Source: Acidobacteriota bacterium (GTDB lineage: Bacteria > Acidobacteriota > Blastocatellia > UBA7656). Taken from it: a stretch of DNA of 64,000 nucleotides. The notes beneath the pieces are model-generated. The model was not told where the DNA came from and did not search any database. It saw nothing but the letters and a program-made list of their open reading frames with translations. A program made the position numbers and the translations under genes. Shown here one piece after another: positions 51,469-59,319 of the stretch (position 1 is its first letter; every line of letters starts with the position of its first letter). The stretch spans positions 154,402 through 218,401 of the forward strand of contig JBBPIG010000001.1 of the NCBI GenBank assembly GCA_038040445.1, in the 5' to 3' direction.

Positions 51469-52776
51469 TCATTTTGCCCACGTCGGTGAACGGCCGCCGC
51501 CACGAGTGAGCTGGCGTTGGCCGGTGCCGTCGATGTGCGCTTGCCAAACTTCCCATCGGCCCGAACGGTTTGATTGAAACGAGACGTGCCGGCTATCGGG
51601 CGACCAGGTCGGGCTCTCGTTTCGCCCTTGAGATGTTAGCTGAATAAGCTGACCGGATGCTACGTCTGCCACGAAAACTTGAAAGCTGCCCGCCCCGCCG
51701 TAGGTGAAGGCGACATAGCGCCCATCAGGCGACCACGAAGGTGAATCAGCCTGGCCGCCTCTGGCGATGAGAGGCCGCTGATTCGCGCCGCTCGAGTCCA
51801 TTACGTATACCTGAGGCGTGCCGGCGCGGTCAGATATGAAAGCTATCTCGCGCCCGGTTTGCGGATTCCATCGCGGCGAGATGTTGATCCCTTTAGCGGT
51901 TCGCGTCAATCTTCTCGAGTGCGAACCGTCAAGGTTTGAAACATATATCTCCATCGACCCATCGCCGCCGATCGCCGAGCTGAAAGCAAGCTGTCCGCTC
52001 GAAGAAATCGTCGGCGAAGTGGTGGTCGAATTGAAACTGGTGCCGCCGATGAGACCGCCTTCCGCCGAGCGCACTACAATATTGGGAACGCCGGTCTTGT
52101 AGCTAACATAAGCCAGATAACGCCCGTCGGGCGAGAACTGCGGAAACCGCACTATCGGGCCGTCACTGGCGAAGCCGCGCTGATTGAAGCCGTCGTAGTC
52201 CATCAACTTGATCGAGTCGCCCGCAACATAGGCGAGCTTCGAAGTTGCGATGCCGTCACGGCCGGTCAGCAACTTTACTACCTCATCCGCAAACTCATGC
52301 GCGATGCGTCGCGGGTCACCGGTGTGCCGCGAAGCAATAAGCTGTTGCTTCGTCTTTACGTCAAAAAGATATGTGTCGGCAGAGATCGCGCCGCCGGTGC
52401 TCTGGAGATTGCCAAACGCAACGTAGTCAGCCTTGACCGGGTCGGCGCTCCAGTCGTCAAACTTCAGCGAAGCCGGGTCTGGGACCAGCGTCTTAGGATA
52501 AAGGCTCTTGCCGACCAGGCCGGATACTGCCGCGAAATCAAGGTCGGCCCACAACACTTGATTGAATGTGCCGGTCGCCGCTTCCAGTCCGGCCGAACGC
52601 GCTATGAAATCGGCGACCGCGAGATTCGGACCATTCCCCGGCGTGACGATGATGGTGCCGATTTGTTTGCGCAGGTCTTCCTGTGGCTGAGGTTCTTGAC
52701 GTGCAACGACTACGGATACGCCCGACGGTATTAAAGCAACGAACGTTGCGAGCGCTATTAGTGCTTTTGTCTTCAT
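51469..52776 (-). CDS. tolB: Tol-Pal system beta-propeller protein TolB
   Basis: A periplasmic 435-residue protein with a signal peptide ending VVVARQ, a small N-terminal domain (GTIIVTPGNGPNLAVADFIA), and a six-bladed PD40 propeller. The propeller repeats are clear: RFPQFSPDGRYLAYVS, SPRWNPQTGREIAFIS, SPSWSPDGRYVAFTY and SPTWSPDSRHVSFQS. TolB binds Pal and shuttles between Pal and TolA. It lies in the expected place between tolA and pal. Confidence 0.93.
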   Translation of the reverse strand: MKTKALIALATFVALIPSGVSVVVARQEPQPQEDLRKQIGTIIVTPGNGPNLAVADFIARSAGLEAATGTFNQVLWADLDFAAVSGLVGKSLYPKTLVPDPASLKFDDWSADPVKADYVAFGNLQSTGGAISADTYLFDVKTKQQLIASRHTGDPRRIAHEFADEVVKLLTGRDGIATSKLAYVAGDSIKLMDYDGFNQRGFASDGPIVRFPQFSPDGRYLAYVSYKTGVPNIVVRSAEGGLIGGTSFNSTTTSPTISSSGQLAFSSAIGGDGSMEIYVSNLDGSHSRRLTRTAKGINISPRWNPQTGREIAFISDRAGTPQVYVMDSSGANQRPLIARGGQADSPSWSPDGRYVAFTYGGAGSFQVFVADVASGQLIQLTSQGRNESPTWSPDSRHVSFQSNRSGRWEVWQAHIDGTGQRQLTRGGGRSPTWAK

Positions 52777-52797
52777 AGCTCAGACTCGAGAATGCCC

Positions 52798-52900
52798 GTC
52801 TCACCGCAGAGGCGCAGAGAACGCCGAGGTTACGCAGAGACTCTCAAACTTTTCTCTGCGCTGGCTCCGCGGTCTCTGCGTCTCGGCGGTGAACCCTTTC
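52798..52900. repeat. CGCAGAG-type array with inverted arms (tolA-tolB gap)
   Basis: The left arm is CACCGCAGAGGCGCAGAG-AACGCCGAGG-TTACGCAGAG. The right arm is TCTCTGCGCTGGCTCCGCGG-TCTCTGCGTCTCGGCGGTGAA. The arms are complementary with a short A/T loop (CTCAAACTTT). It nearly fills the 130-base gap. Confidence 0.85.
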
Positions 52901-52907
52901 CACAATA

Positions 52908-53774
52908 TCACTTCGGATACCGGAACCAAACTTCAGCGGTCGCTTCTTGCGCGCTAGGCAAGAACCCTGAGGGAAACGGCGGCAGCGGATCAGATGCGAT
53001 CACCGCTCGCTCGGCCGCGTAGTTCACTTGCGCGTTTGCTGAGCGCTGCCTGATGTAAGAAGGCGCTACTCGGCCGCCGGAGAGGGAAAGTATCCGGCCG
53101 TCTCGTGAGATCTTAATCAGTATCACGACGTACTGGATTCCGCCCGAATCGATCGCCGGCGGCGTGTAGTTTCTACCGAGGATCGCCTGAATCCTGCGGC
53201 CATACTCAGATCCTCCGGGCAACCCGGTGCCGCCGCCAACCCCGCCGCCAGAGCCAATTCCAACGCCTCCGATCAGCGCCGCAGGTGTAGGGCTGCCGAA
53301 AGTGCGGCCAACCTGCGCAGTTGGATTCGTCGAGCGTCCGCGCTCTTCTTTGCCAGTAAAGATTTTTTCCTGTTGATTGACCACCGGCCGATCAGTCTTG
53401 AGCGACTTCGGGTCCGGAATAACTTTTTCGGTTGGGGGAAGCAGCGCTTCGGAATTCGCGTCCGGTGTGCGAACGGATTCGACCCGTGCGTTGTTGATCG
53501 GATCATTCGTGTCGCCAACATAAGAGACCGGCTGAGGCTTTGCGAACCCGAGTATGGCCGAACTGTCGGCTACCCCGACTTCGATTGAGCCGCCTCCGCC
53601 TTCGCCGCCTTCGCCCGGACCCGCGGCTACGATTTCAGAGGAAACGACTCGATTGAACGCCACGAACAACGCAGCGAAGATGATCAGGTGCAAGGCTACG
53701 GACAGGACAACGCCCAGGCGCGGCGACCTTTCGCCGACTTCAACTTCTTTCCTGAAAGTGACAAGCGATTCCAT
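52908..53774 (-). CDS. tolA: TolA/TonB-family energy-transducing protein
   Basis: A 288-residue protein with a short cytoplasmic start, one membrane helix (VLSVALHLIIFAALFVAFN), and a Gly/Pro-rich periplasmic stretch. The C-terminal 80-residue TonB-like domain has RIQAILGRNYTPPAID, VVILIKISRDGRILSLSGG and ATAEVWFRYPK. Its place between tolR and tolB and the membrane start identify the TolA role, though its C-terminal domain is closer to TonB than to the E. coli TolA domain III. The ribosome site is weak. Confidence 0.82.
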   Translation of the reverse strand: MESLVTFRKEVEVGERSPRLGVVLSVALHLIIFAALFVAFNRVVSSEIVAAGPGEGGEGGGGSIEVGVADSSAILGFAKPQPVSYVGDTNDPINNARVESVRTPDANSEALLPPTEKVIPDPKSLKTDRPVVNQQEKIFTGKEERGRSTNPTAQVGRTFGSPTPAALIGGVGIGSGGGVGGGTGLPGGSEYGRRIQAILGRNYTPPAIDSGGIQYVVILIKISRDGRILSLSGGRVAPSYIRQRSANAQVNYAAERAVIASDPLPPFPSGFLPSAQEATAEVWFRYPK

Positions 53775-53796
53775 AGCTGCGTTCGTAAGATGCGTT

Positions 53797-53887
53797 CGTA
53801 GTACCGCCTTCAGGCGGAAGTTTGAAACATCAATAGGCGCGTAGCTCCGACCTGTTTACAAACTTCCGCATAAATGCGGGACTACGA
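53797..53887. repeat. REP-like inverted repeat in the tolR-tolA gap
   Basis: CGTAGTACCGCCTTCAGG on the left and GCATAAATGCGGGACTACG on the right carry matching ends (CGTAGT/ACTACG) and matching CGGAAGTTTG/CAAACTTCCG parts. The gap is 120 bases and contains no gene. Confidence 0.8.
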
Positions 53888-53897
53888 GCCTCTCTCT

Positions 53898-54332
53898 TCA
53901 CTTCTTCTTCAGCGTTGGCTCGGTCACCAGGCTCACGTCCGCCCCGGCCTGCTTGGCGACATCCAGCACGTACGCAATTATCCGATATGGAGTCTCGCCG
54001 TCACCACGCACATAAACTTTGCGCTCACCCGACTGGCCGAGCTTCTCTGAAAGCAACGCCGGAAGATCGTTCACGTTTACTTGTTTCGCTTCGGCTTGAG
54101 TGCTGAGGTAGACATTCCCCTCTTTATCGATACTGACGACAACGGCTTTGGGTTTCGGCTGCTCGGTGCGGGTCTCCTGGGTCTTTGGCAGATTGACCTC
54201 AATGCCGGTCTGAAGAATCGGCGCCGTCACCATGAAGATGACTAGGAGCACCAGCATAACGTCAACCAGCGGCGTCACGTTGATTTCGGAAAGGGAAGTT
54301 TGAGTGCGTCCTCGTTGATCTGTAAAAGCCAT
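53898..54332 (-). CDS. tolR: ExbD/TolR-family biopolymer transport protein
   Basis: A 144-residue single-pass protein. The conserved N-terminal stretch LSEINVTPLVDVMLVLLVIF includes the proton-path Asp in the membrane helix, followed by an ETRTEQPKPKAV linker and a periplasmic ExbD domain (VVSIDKEGNVYLSTQ..., RKVYVRGDGETPYRIIAYVLD). ATG 54332 is used, since the residues before it are not typical of the family. With TolQ it forms the proton-driven motor. Confidence 0.92.
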   Translation of the reverse strand: MAFTDQRGRTQTSLSEINVTPLVDVMLVLLVIFMVTAPILQTGIEVNLPKTQETRTEQPKPKAVVVSIDKEGNVYLSTQAEAKQVNVNDLPALLSEKLGQSGERKVYVRGDGETPYRIIAYVLDVAKQAGADVSLVTEPTLKKK

Positions 54333-54362
54333 AGTCTTTAGATCTTCTTCTGAACTTGGGCG

Positions 54363-54449
54363 GTGATGCGTGATGCGTGATGCGTGACAAAAAGAGGTTC
54401 GGTCACGAATCACGCGTCACGCATCACGTTCCCGCATCACGCATCACTC
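54363..54449. repeat. Heptad repeat (GTGATGC / GCATCAC) with inverted arms, tolQ-tolR gap
   Basis: The left arm reads GTGATGC-GTGATGC-GTGATGC-GTGACAA. The right arm reads GAATCAC-GCGTCAC-GCATCAC-GTTCCC-GCATCAC-GCATCAC. It is a near-perfect 7-base pattern that fills the gap completely. Confidence 0.9.
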
Positions 54450-54451
54450 TC

Positions 54452-55171
54452 CTACACATTCGCTTTGACGTAATGCCGCTCCACAAGGTTGATCAGCTCC
54501 AAAGAAAACCGGTCGATAATTGCTGTCAGCGCCTTGATCCTGTTCAGGAAATGGTTGTAGAAGATCGCGGCGGGCACGGCAGCGGCGATTCCAGCAGCGG
54601 TTGCAATCAGCGCCTCTGCGATTCCAGGCGCCACCGCCTGAATTGAAGAAGCCGACGCGGTGCTCAAACCATGAAACGCAATGATGATTCCGACGACCGT
54701 CCCAAACAGTCCGATGAACGGAGAAGCGTTTGCGGTAGTAGCCAGCCAGGTCAGCCGCCGCTCCATCTGTGAGACTTCGCCGATGGTTGCCGATTGGAGG
54801 ACTCGACTGAGCGCGTCGATGCTCCGAACCTGGCCGCCGGCTTCAGCTAGCTGATTGTTTATTTCGTCGTAACCGGCCGTGAACACTCGCACGAGCGGAC
54901 TACGGCCATCGGGATCTGTAGCTTGATGAAACTCGGACAGCTTGCCTCCGCGTTGGAATCGGGAGAGGAATGCTTTCGTTTCCTTCTCGGCGTCGCGAAG
55001 CCAGAGCCATTTCGTGATGATTATCGCCCACGAGTAAATCGAGAACACCAGCAACAGAATCAGGACTCCTTTGGCGATAGGGCTGGCGCGCAGCAAGAGC
55101 TCGAAGAAGGTGCTGGTCTGAGTTTGAGTGGACTGAATCAAAGAGAGTGCGAACCCAACAGGTATCGTCAA
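54452..55171 (-). CDS. tolQ: MotA/TolQ/ExbB proton channel protein
   Basis: I start at TTG 55171, which is preceded by GGAGAACGAGG and gives MTIPVGFALSLIQSTQTQT; the frame itself opens at 55243. It has 239 residues with three membrane helices (VLILLLVFSIYSWAIIITKW, and two near 140-200). The MotA-type motifs ANASPFIGLFGTVVGIIIAF and AVAPGIAEALIATAAGIAAAVPA are visible. It forms the inner-membrane channel with TolR. It is the first gene of the tol-pal operon, although no promoter was identified. Confidence 0.9.
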   Translation of the reverse strand: MTIPVGFALSLIQSTQTQTSTFFELLLRASPIAKGVLILLLVFSIYSWAIIITKWLWLRDAEKETKAFLSRFQRGGKLSEFHQATDPDGRSPLVRVFTAGYDEINNQLAEAGGQVRSIDALSRVLQSATIGEVSQMERRLTWLATTANASPFIGLFGTVVGIIIAFHGLSTASASSIQAVAPGIAEALIATAAGIAAAVPAAIFYNHFLNRIKALTAIIDRFSLELINLVERHYVKANV

Positions 55172-55434
55172 TCCTCGTTCTCCTCGGTTGTTGCCTGCGA
55201 GATGAATTCTAGATTGCGGGCTCGGGGGTGTCAAACAACGCAACTTGGAGGTCTTGAAATACTTCGCCGGCGGCGAGTTTCAGCATCTCGATGATTAGCT
55301 GCACTTGCTTGAGGTCTTTCTCATCTATGGTGATTCTCCTCTTCGTTCCCCACGTTCGCTAACCAGGAGTTGACCGCGCCCGAAGTTTGATCGTCAAACA
55401 CAACAACCTTGGCACGGCTAGGGTTGAACGAATG

Positions 55435-55893
55435 TTAGGCACCTGCGCCTCGATGTGACCGCCTGCGTGATATGAACGCGGCTATCGGAACAACTATCGC
55501 CATAAGCAACCATGATCCCGGGGGAACGACAACGAACACGAAAGCGTGCGGCGACCCGGCGGGCGGCAAAACTACACCCCCGTAGATGGCCAAAGAGCCC
55601 AGCGTGATAACGAGCGTCACGCAATAAAGCGTCGCTCGGGTAAGAACCGACCAACGCTTCGAAACGATGTTGGCCCATGCGAGGGCCACGAACGGCGACA
55701 GTACCCAGATTACGAAAAGAACCAGCAGGAGACGGGGTGTGCTACGACCTGCACGGAGCATCAAACCGAGCGAGCCCCCGGCCCCAGCCACCACCGCGAT
55801 TAGGGCCACTGCGCGCAGGGGGCCAAGTAACCCACCATCGGGCCTTCCCAGGCTCGCTTCAGAGGTTATCTCACCGGAACCATTAATGCTCAT
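55435..55893 (-). CDS. Small membrane protein of unknown function
   Basis: ATG 55893 follows CCAGGAGAG and gives 152 residues. After a charged/Gly start there are four hydrophobic helices: LRAVALIAVVAGAGGSLGLM, LLLVLFVIWVLSPFVALAWA, ATLYCVTLVITLGSLAIYGG and WLLMAIVVPIAAFIS. It ends in a basic RRRSHRG tail. No domain is recognised. It lies in a small accessory region upstream of tolQ. The gap to 55171 holds only a start-less frame (see rejected). Confidence 0.6.
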   Translation of the reverse strand: MSINGSGEITSEASLGRPDGGLLGPLRAVALIAVVAGAGGSLGLMLRAGRSTPRLLLVLFVIWVLSPFVALAWANIVSKRWSVLTRATLYCVTLVITLGSLAIYGGVVLPPAGSPHAFVFVVVPPGSWLLMAIVVPIAAFISRRRSHRGAGA

Positions 55894-56006
55894 TGATCTC
55901 TCCTGGTGCATTAACGTTCGGCGTAACCGGGCCGCGCACCGAACAATGGATAAAGGATTCGAAACTCGCTTGCGCGGCTCCGGTTGACGCCGTTGTTAGG
56001 TGCGTA

Positions 56007-56603
56007 CTACTCCATAAGCCGGAACCAGTCGCGCATGCTCAGTTGCAGCCGAAGGACCTCATCTTCCGCAAGCGGACTGCAATGAGCGATTGGACCTCGA
56101 AGCATATTGAGACTCGCCATGACTTTTTCAACCGCTTTCGGACTATTGAAGATGGCTCCGAAAATCGGCCAGTTGGATTTGATAATCTCGCCGAGTTCGC
56201 CGAACGTCGTGAAGTCAATAGGCTCGTCGGATCGGAGTGTCACTCCGGCGTCCTTTTCCCGTTGCATTCTATCGCGTACAGCGTCGCCTACTTTCTGCGG
56301 AATGCGTCCGGAGTCCCACCACTTGTCGCCCTCCACCGCTTCTAGTGACTCTTCGATCAGTGTCCGTATCGACTTTTCCAGACAGTAGAATATCTCGTAA
56401 TGTCGCGACATGGCGGCGGCCTCGGATCGAATCTTCTCATCAAACTGCGGATAGTACTGCGCATCCGCCTCTGCTGCAGAACGTAAGCCACGGCCGAGAT
56501 CGATTTGAAGGGTTGCTTCGACTTGATCAAGATCAGTTTCGATCAACTGGTTTGTCATACCGAAGACTTTGATACCATCAGCGATTGATCTGAATCTATT
56601 CAT
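56007..56603 (-). CDS. Swt1-type HEPN-domain protein
   Basis: A helical 198-residue protein. The C-terminal part shows a HEPN-type Arg-x4-His motif within LRGPIAHCSPL, followed by LQLSMRDWFRLME. Upstream helices YEIFYCLEKSIRTLIEESLEA fit the Swt1-like HEPN group, which contains RNases in toxin and defence systems. It overlaps by eight bases with the DUF5343 gene upstream of it and is therefore co-translated. A nuclease role is inferred from the motif; activity is not shown. Confidence 0.72.
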   Translation of the reverse strand: MNRFRSIADGIKVFGMTNQLIETDLDQVEATLQIDLGRGLRSAAEADAQYYPQFDEKIRSEAAAMSRHYEIFYCLEKSIRTLIEESLEAVEGDKWWDSGRIPQKVGDAVRDRMQREKDAGVTLRSDEPIDFTTFGELGEIIKSNWPIFGAIFNSPKAVEKVMASLNMLRGPIAHCSPLAEDEVLRLQLSMRDWFRLME

Positions 56604-57222
56604 GTCTTAACAAATGTTCACGTAGGCTTTTGAAAATCGCGTCGAACACTTTGATATCCGTCGTAGCGGGCAGATTCAAGTTTATCGTATAGCCGAGATT
56701 CAATCCGATGCCACCTCCATGGCGTGAGTTCTCTGCCATTCGAGGTTCGACAGCAGCTATGTCCTCCCGATCCGACTCACTGCTAGGCGCTGTTGCCTCG
56801 AAATCGGCTCGGTCTCTAAGTACTTTGAATGTCGAGAAAGTCAGCTGCACGACTTTGTCGTCCTTCTTTCGGCCCGTTACTTCTACAATCAGGTTCTTAA
56901 GCTTGTTATCGTCAAGGTCGTGCGCATATTCATTGACTGAGTAGAGATTTGCGTAGGCCTCTCTGATTCCCTCACCAAGCGCAATTCGCGAGTAGTCAGG
57001 GTTTCGGTATCGATGGTAGCGCTGCGTAGGCGTTCCATCGGTCCCGATCAACCCTAGTTTCTTAAGGAGCGGAATGATAGCGTTAGCCGATCCGCCTTTG
57101 ACGCTGAGCTTTGTGTTGAGAAAATCTCGCGTGAAGCGAGGCGGAGTCGCGGCCTGGTTCATTCGCTCCAACGCTCTTTCAAGCATTCCGGGCGAGTATA
57201 CGTAAGGTAGTTTCTCTGCCAT
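56596..57222 (-). CDS. DUF5343-like protein
   Basis: A 208-residue protein. The N-terminal 150 residues show PYVYSPGMLERALERMNQAATPPRFT, KLSVKGGSANAIIPLLKKLGLIG and RYHRYRNPDYSRIALGEGIREAYANLY, a winged-helix-like DUF5343 layout. ELYSVNEYAHDLDDNKLKNLI-type text follows. The C-terminal 50 residues (GGGIGLNLGYTINLNLPATT) differ from the N-terminal part. Overlap with the HEPN gene suggests that the pair acts together, possibly as antitoxin/regulator and effector. This is inference. Confidence 0.72.
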   Translation of the reverse strand: MAEKLPYVYSPGMLERALERMNQAATPPRFTRDFLNTKLSVKGGSANAIIPLLKKLGLIGTDGTPTQRYHRYRNPDYSRIALGEGIREAYANLYSVNEYAHDLDDNKLKNLIVEVTGRKKDDKVVQLTFSTFKVLRDRADFEATAPSSESDREDIAAVEPRMAENSRHGGGIGLNLGYTINLNLPATTDIKVFDAIFKSLREHLLRHE

Positions 57223-57469
57223 TGTTTATCCTCCGAAACGTCAATCACGCGATCCTCAGCACCTAACTTGAAGTATCCGTACTAAAAGCGGTGTGAATGT
57301 TACCGCCGTTAGTGCACCTATTCAAGTCGCCTTAGAGCGTGCGATCAACGATTGCAGCGCTTTGGCTCGACCCAGTTCTGAGATAAGCCAACGAAAAGGA
57401 AGGGCAACTCGATGAGGTTGTGAGTTAGTTCCTTGACTCGAGCACGACCATCAAACATATTGATCCGCA

Positions 57470-59302
57470 GTGTCAGCGAGAACTCAGCGACGTTTGCCCT
57501 CAACCCTAAGCCTAACCACTGGTCTCGTGTACGTGTTTCTCTATACGCCGATCGTCGTGCTCGTGGCTTTGTCCTTCAATAGCTCCCGCTTCAGCACGAT
57601 CTGGCAAGGCTTCACCTGGCGATGGTACGCACTTGCCTGGCAAGACGCCGAACTCATCGCGTCGCTTCGGGCCAGCCTTATCGTTGCGTTCATGACTACG
57701 CTGTTCGCCACGATCATCGGGACGGCGGCGGCGATTGGGCTGGCGCGTTATAGGATTAAGTTCAAGCGCGCGGCTGAAGGGCTGATCTTCCTTCCAGTCA
57801 TCATCCCCGAGATCGTCATAGGCTTTGCAACGGCCGGGCTGTTCGGCATGCTCGGCTTTGCGTTCGGGCTCGGCACCATCATCGCAGCCCACGTTGCGTT
57901 CTCGATTTCATACGTCGTGTTTATCGTCCGAGCGAAGCTGGTAACTCTCGATCGCTCGCTTGAAGAAGCAGCGCTGGATTTGGGCGCAACCCGCTGGCAA
58001 ACCTTCCTCAGAGTCACCCTGCCTCTGATCCTTCCCGCCATCACGTCGGCGGCGTTGCTCGTGTTTACGCTCTCTCTCGACGACTATGTGATCACGAGTT
58101 TTGTAGCCGGTCCCGGAAGCGCGACGTTGCCGCTCAAGATCTACTCGATGGTTAAGACCGGCGTGACGCCGGAGATCAACGCAATTTCGACCGTGCTGCT
58201 GGTGGTCACGATGATGCTCGTTTTGGTTTCGGAACGACTGGCATCGGGGCGGCATTCGCGTTGGACATTGGGAGCAGCGGCTTGCGGCTTCGCCGTGCTG
58301 GTTGTGTTCGCTTTGGGAGGCCAGGCGCAGCGGGCAAGAGGCGGCGAGCTGAACGTCTTCATATGGTCAAACTATCTTCCGGATAGCGTCATCGCGGAAT
58401 TCGAACGCCGTTATGACGCGAAGCTCAACGTCGAACTCTATGACTCCAACGAGGCTCTGCTTGCGAAGCTGCAATCAGGCGGCGTGAGCTACGACATTAT
58501 TGTGCCGAGCGACTATATGGTTACGGTGCTTCGCGAGCAAGGACTGCTTCAAGAGCTGAACCGCGATGTGCTCACGAACTTCTCTAACCTCGACCCGCAG
58601 TTCGTGGGGCTGCCCTACGATCAGACAAATCAGCATTCGATTCCATACATGTGGGGAACTACGGGCATCGCATATCGGAAAGACAAAGTCACTGGAAACA
58701 TCGATAGCTGGGCGGCACTGTGGGACATCCGGTACAAGGACCGGATAGCTATGCTTGACGACGTGCGCGAGACGCTCGGCGCGGCGCTTAAGTTTCTTGG
58801 GAAGTCCGAGAACAGCACCGACGCGGGCGAGGTGCAGGCGGCAGCCGGGTTGCTGTTGGAGCAAAAGCCGCTGGTGAAGGCTTATGACAGCGGCGGCTTC
58901 GATCAGATGCTCCTCTCCGGCGATGCGTGGATAGCCCAGGCGTACAGCGGTCAGATCGCCAAGGCGATTGCCGAGAATCCCGCGATCGGCTATGTGATCC
59001 CGAAGGAAGGCTGCACGATCTTCGTTGACAATATGTGCGTCCCTCGAAACTCGTTCCACAAGGAGCTGGCGCACGAGTTCATCAACTTTGTGCATGAAGC
59101 GAAGACCGCGGCAGCAATCGCGAACGGCACGGGCTACTCATCGCTGAACCTGGCCGCGCGTTCGCTGATTCGTCCCGACCTACTAACCAACGAGGCAGCT
59201 TATCCGCCGCGCGATGCGCTCGAGCGCTGTGAGTTCATCAAAGAGATCGGCCCGATGATTGTTGTCTATGACAGGTGGTGGACGGAGATTAAATCGAGAT
59301 GA
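57470..59302 (+). CDS. Spermidine/putrescine ABC transporter: PotC permease fused to PotD binding protein
   Basis: A 610-residue fusion. Residues 1-255 form a permease like PotC: six helices, with the EAA-type loop EEAALDLGATRWQTFLRVTLP. A further helix (AACGFAVLVVFALGG) at 265-280 anchors the second half. Residues 285-610 are a PotD-type polyamine-binding protein: LNVFIWSNYLPDSVIAEFE and SYDIIVPSDYMV. The expected ATPase (potA) and second permease (potB) are not next to it; the upstream side holds the HEPN/DUF5343 block. The start is GTG 57470 with no clear ribosome site. Confidence 0.88.
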   Translation: MSARTQRRLPSTLSLTTGLVYVFLYTPIVVLVALSFNSSRFSTIWQGFTWRWYALAWQDAELIASLRASLIVAFMTTLFATIIGTAAAIGLARYRIKFKRAAEGLIFLPVIIPEIVIGFATAGLFGMLGFAFGLGTIIAAHVAFSISYVVFIVRAKLVTLDRSLEEAALDLGATRWQTFLRVTLPLILPAITSAALLVFTLSLDDYVITSFVAGPGSATLPLKIYSMVKTGVTPEINAISTVLLVVTMMLVLVSERLASGRHSRWTLGAAACGFAVLVVFALGGQAQRARGGELNVFIWSNYLPDSVIAEFERRYDAKLNVELYDSNEALLAKLQSGGVSYDIIVPSDYMVTVLREQGLLQELNRDVLTNFSNLDPQFVGLPYDQTNQHSIPYMWGTTGIAYRKDKVTGNIDSWAALWDIRYKDRIAMLDDVRETLGAALKFLGKSENSTDAGEVQAAAGLLLEQKPLVKAYDSGGFDQMLLSGDAWIAQAYSGQIAKAIAENPAIGYVIPKEGCTIFVDNMCVPRNSFHKELAHEFINFVHEAKTAAAIANGTGYSSLNLAARSLIRPDLLTNEAAYPPRDALERCEFIKEIGPMIVVYDRWWTEIKSR

Positions 59303-59319
59303 GGGTCATTGGTCATTGT

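Noticed and set aside
55209-55350. A short minus-strand frame with sensible text (ITIDEKDLKQVQLIIEM)
   Set aside because: No ATG, GTG or TTG in this frame before its upstream stop; only an internal ATG is available. It may be a relic but I cannot support it.
55400-55434. Possible sigma-54 promoter (TGGCACGGCTAGGGTTGA) near the NtrC-type regulator's genome region
   Set aside because: The -12 element spacing does not fit the TGGCAC-N5-TTGC pattern.
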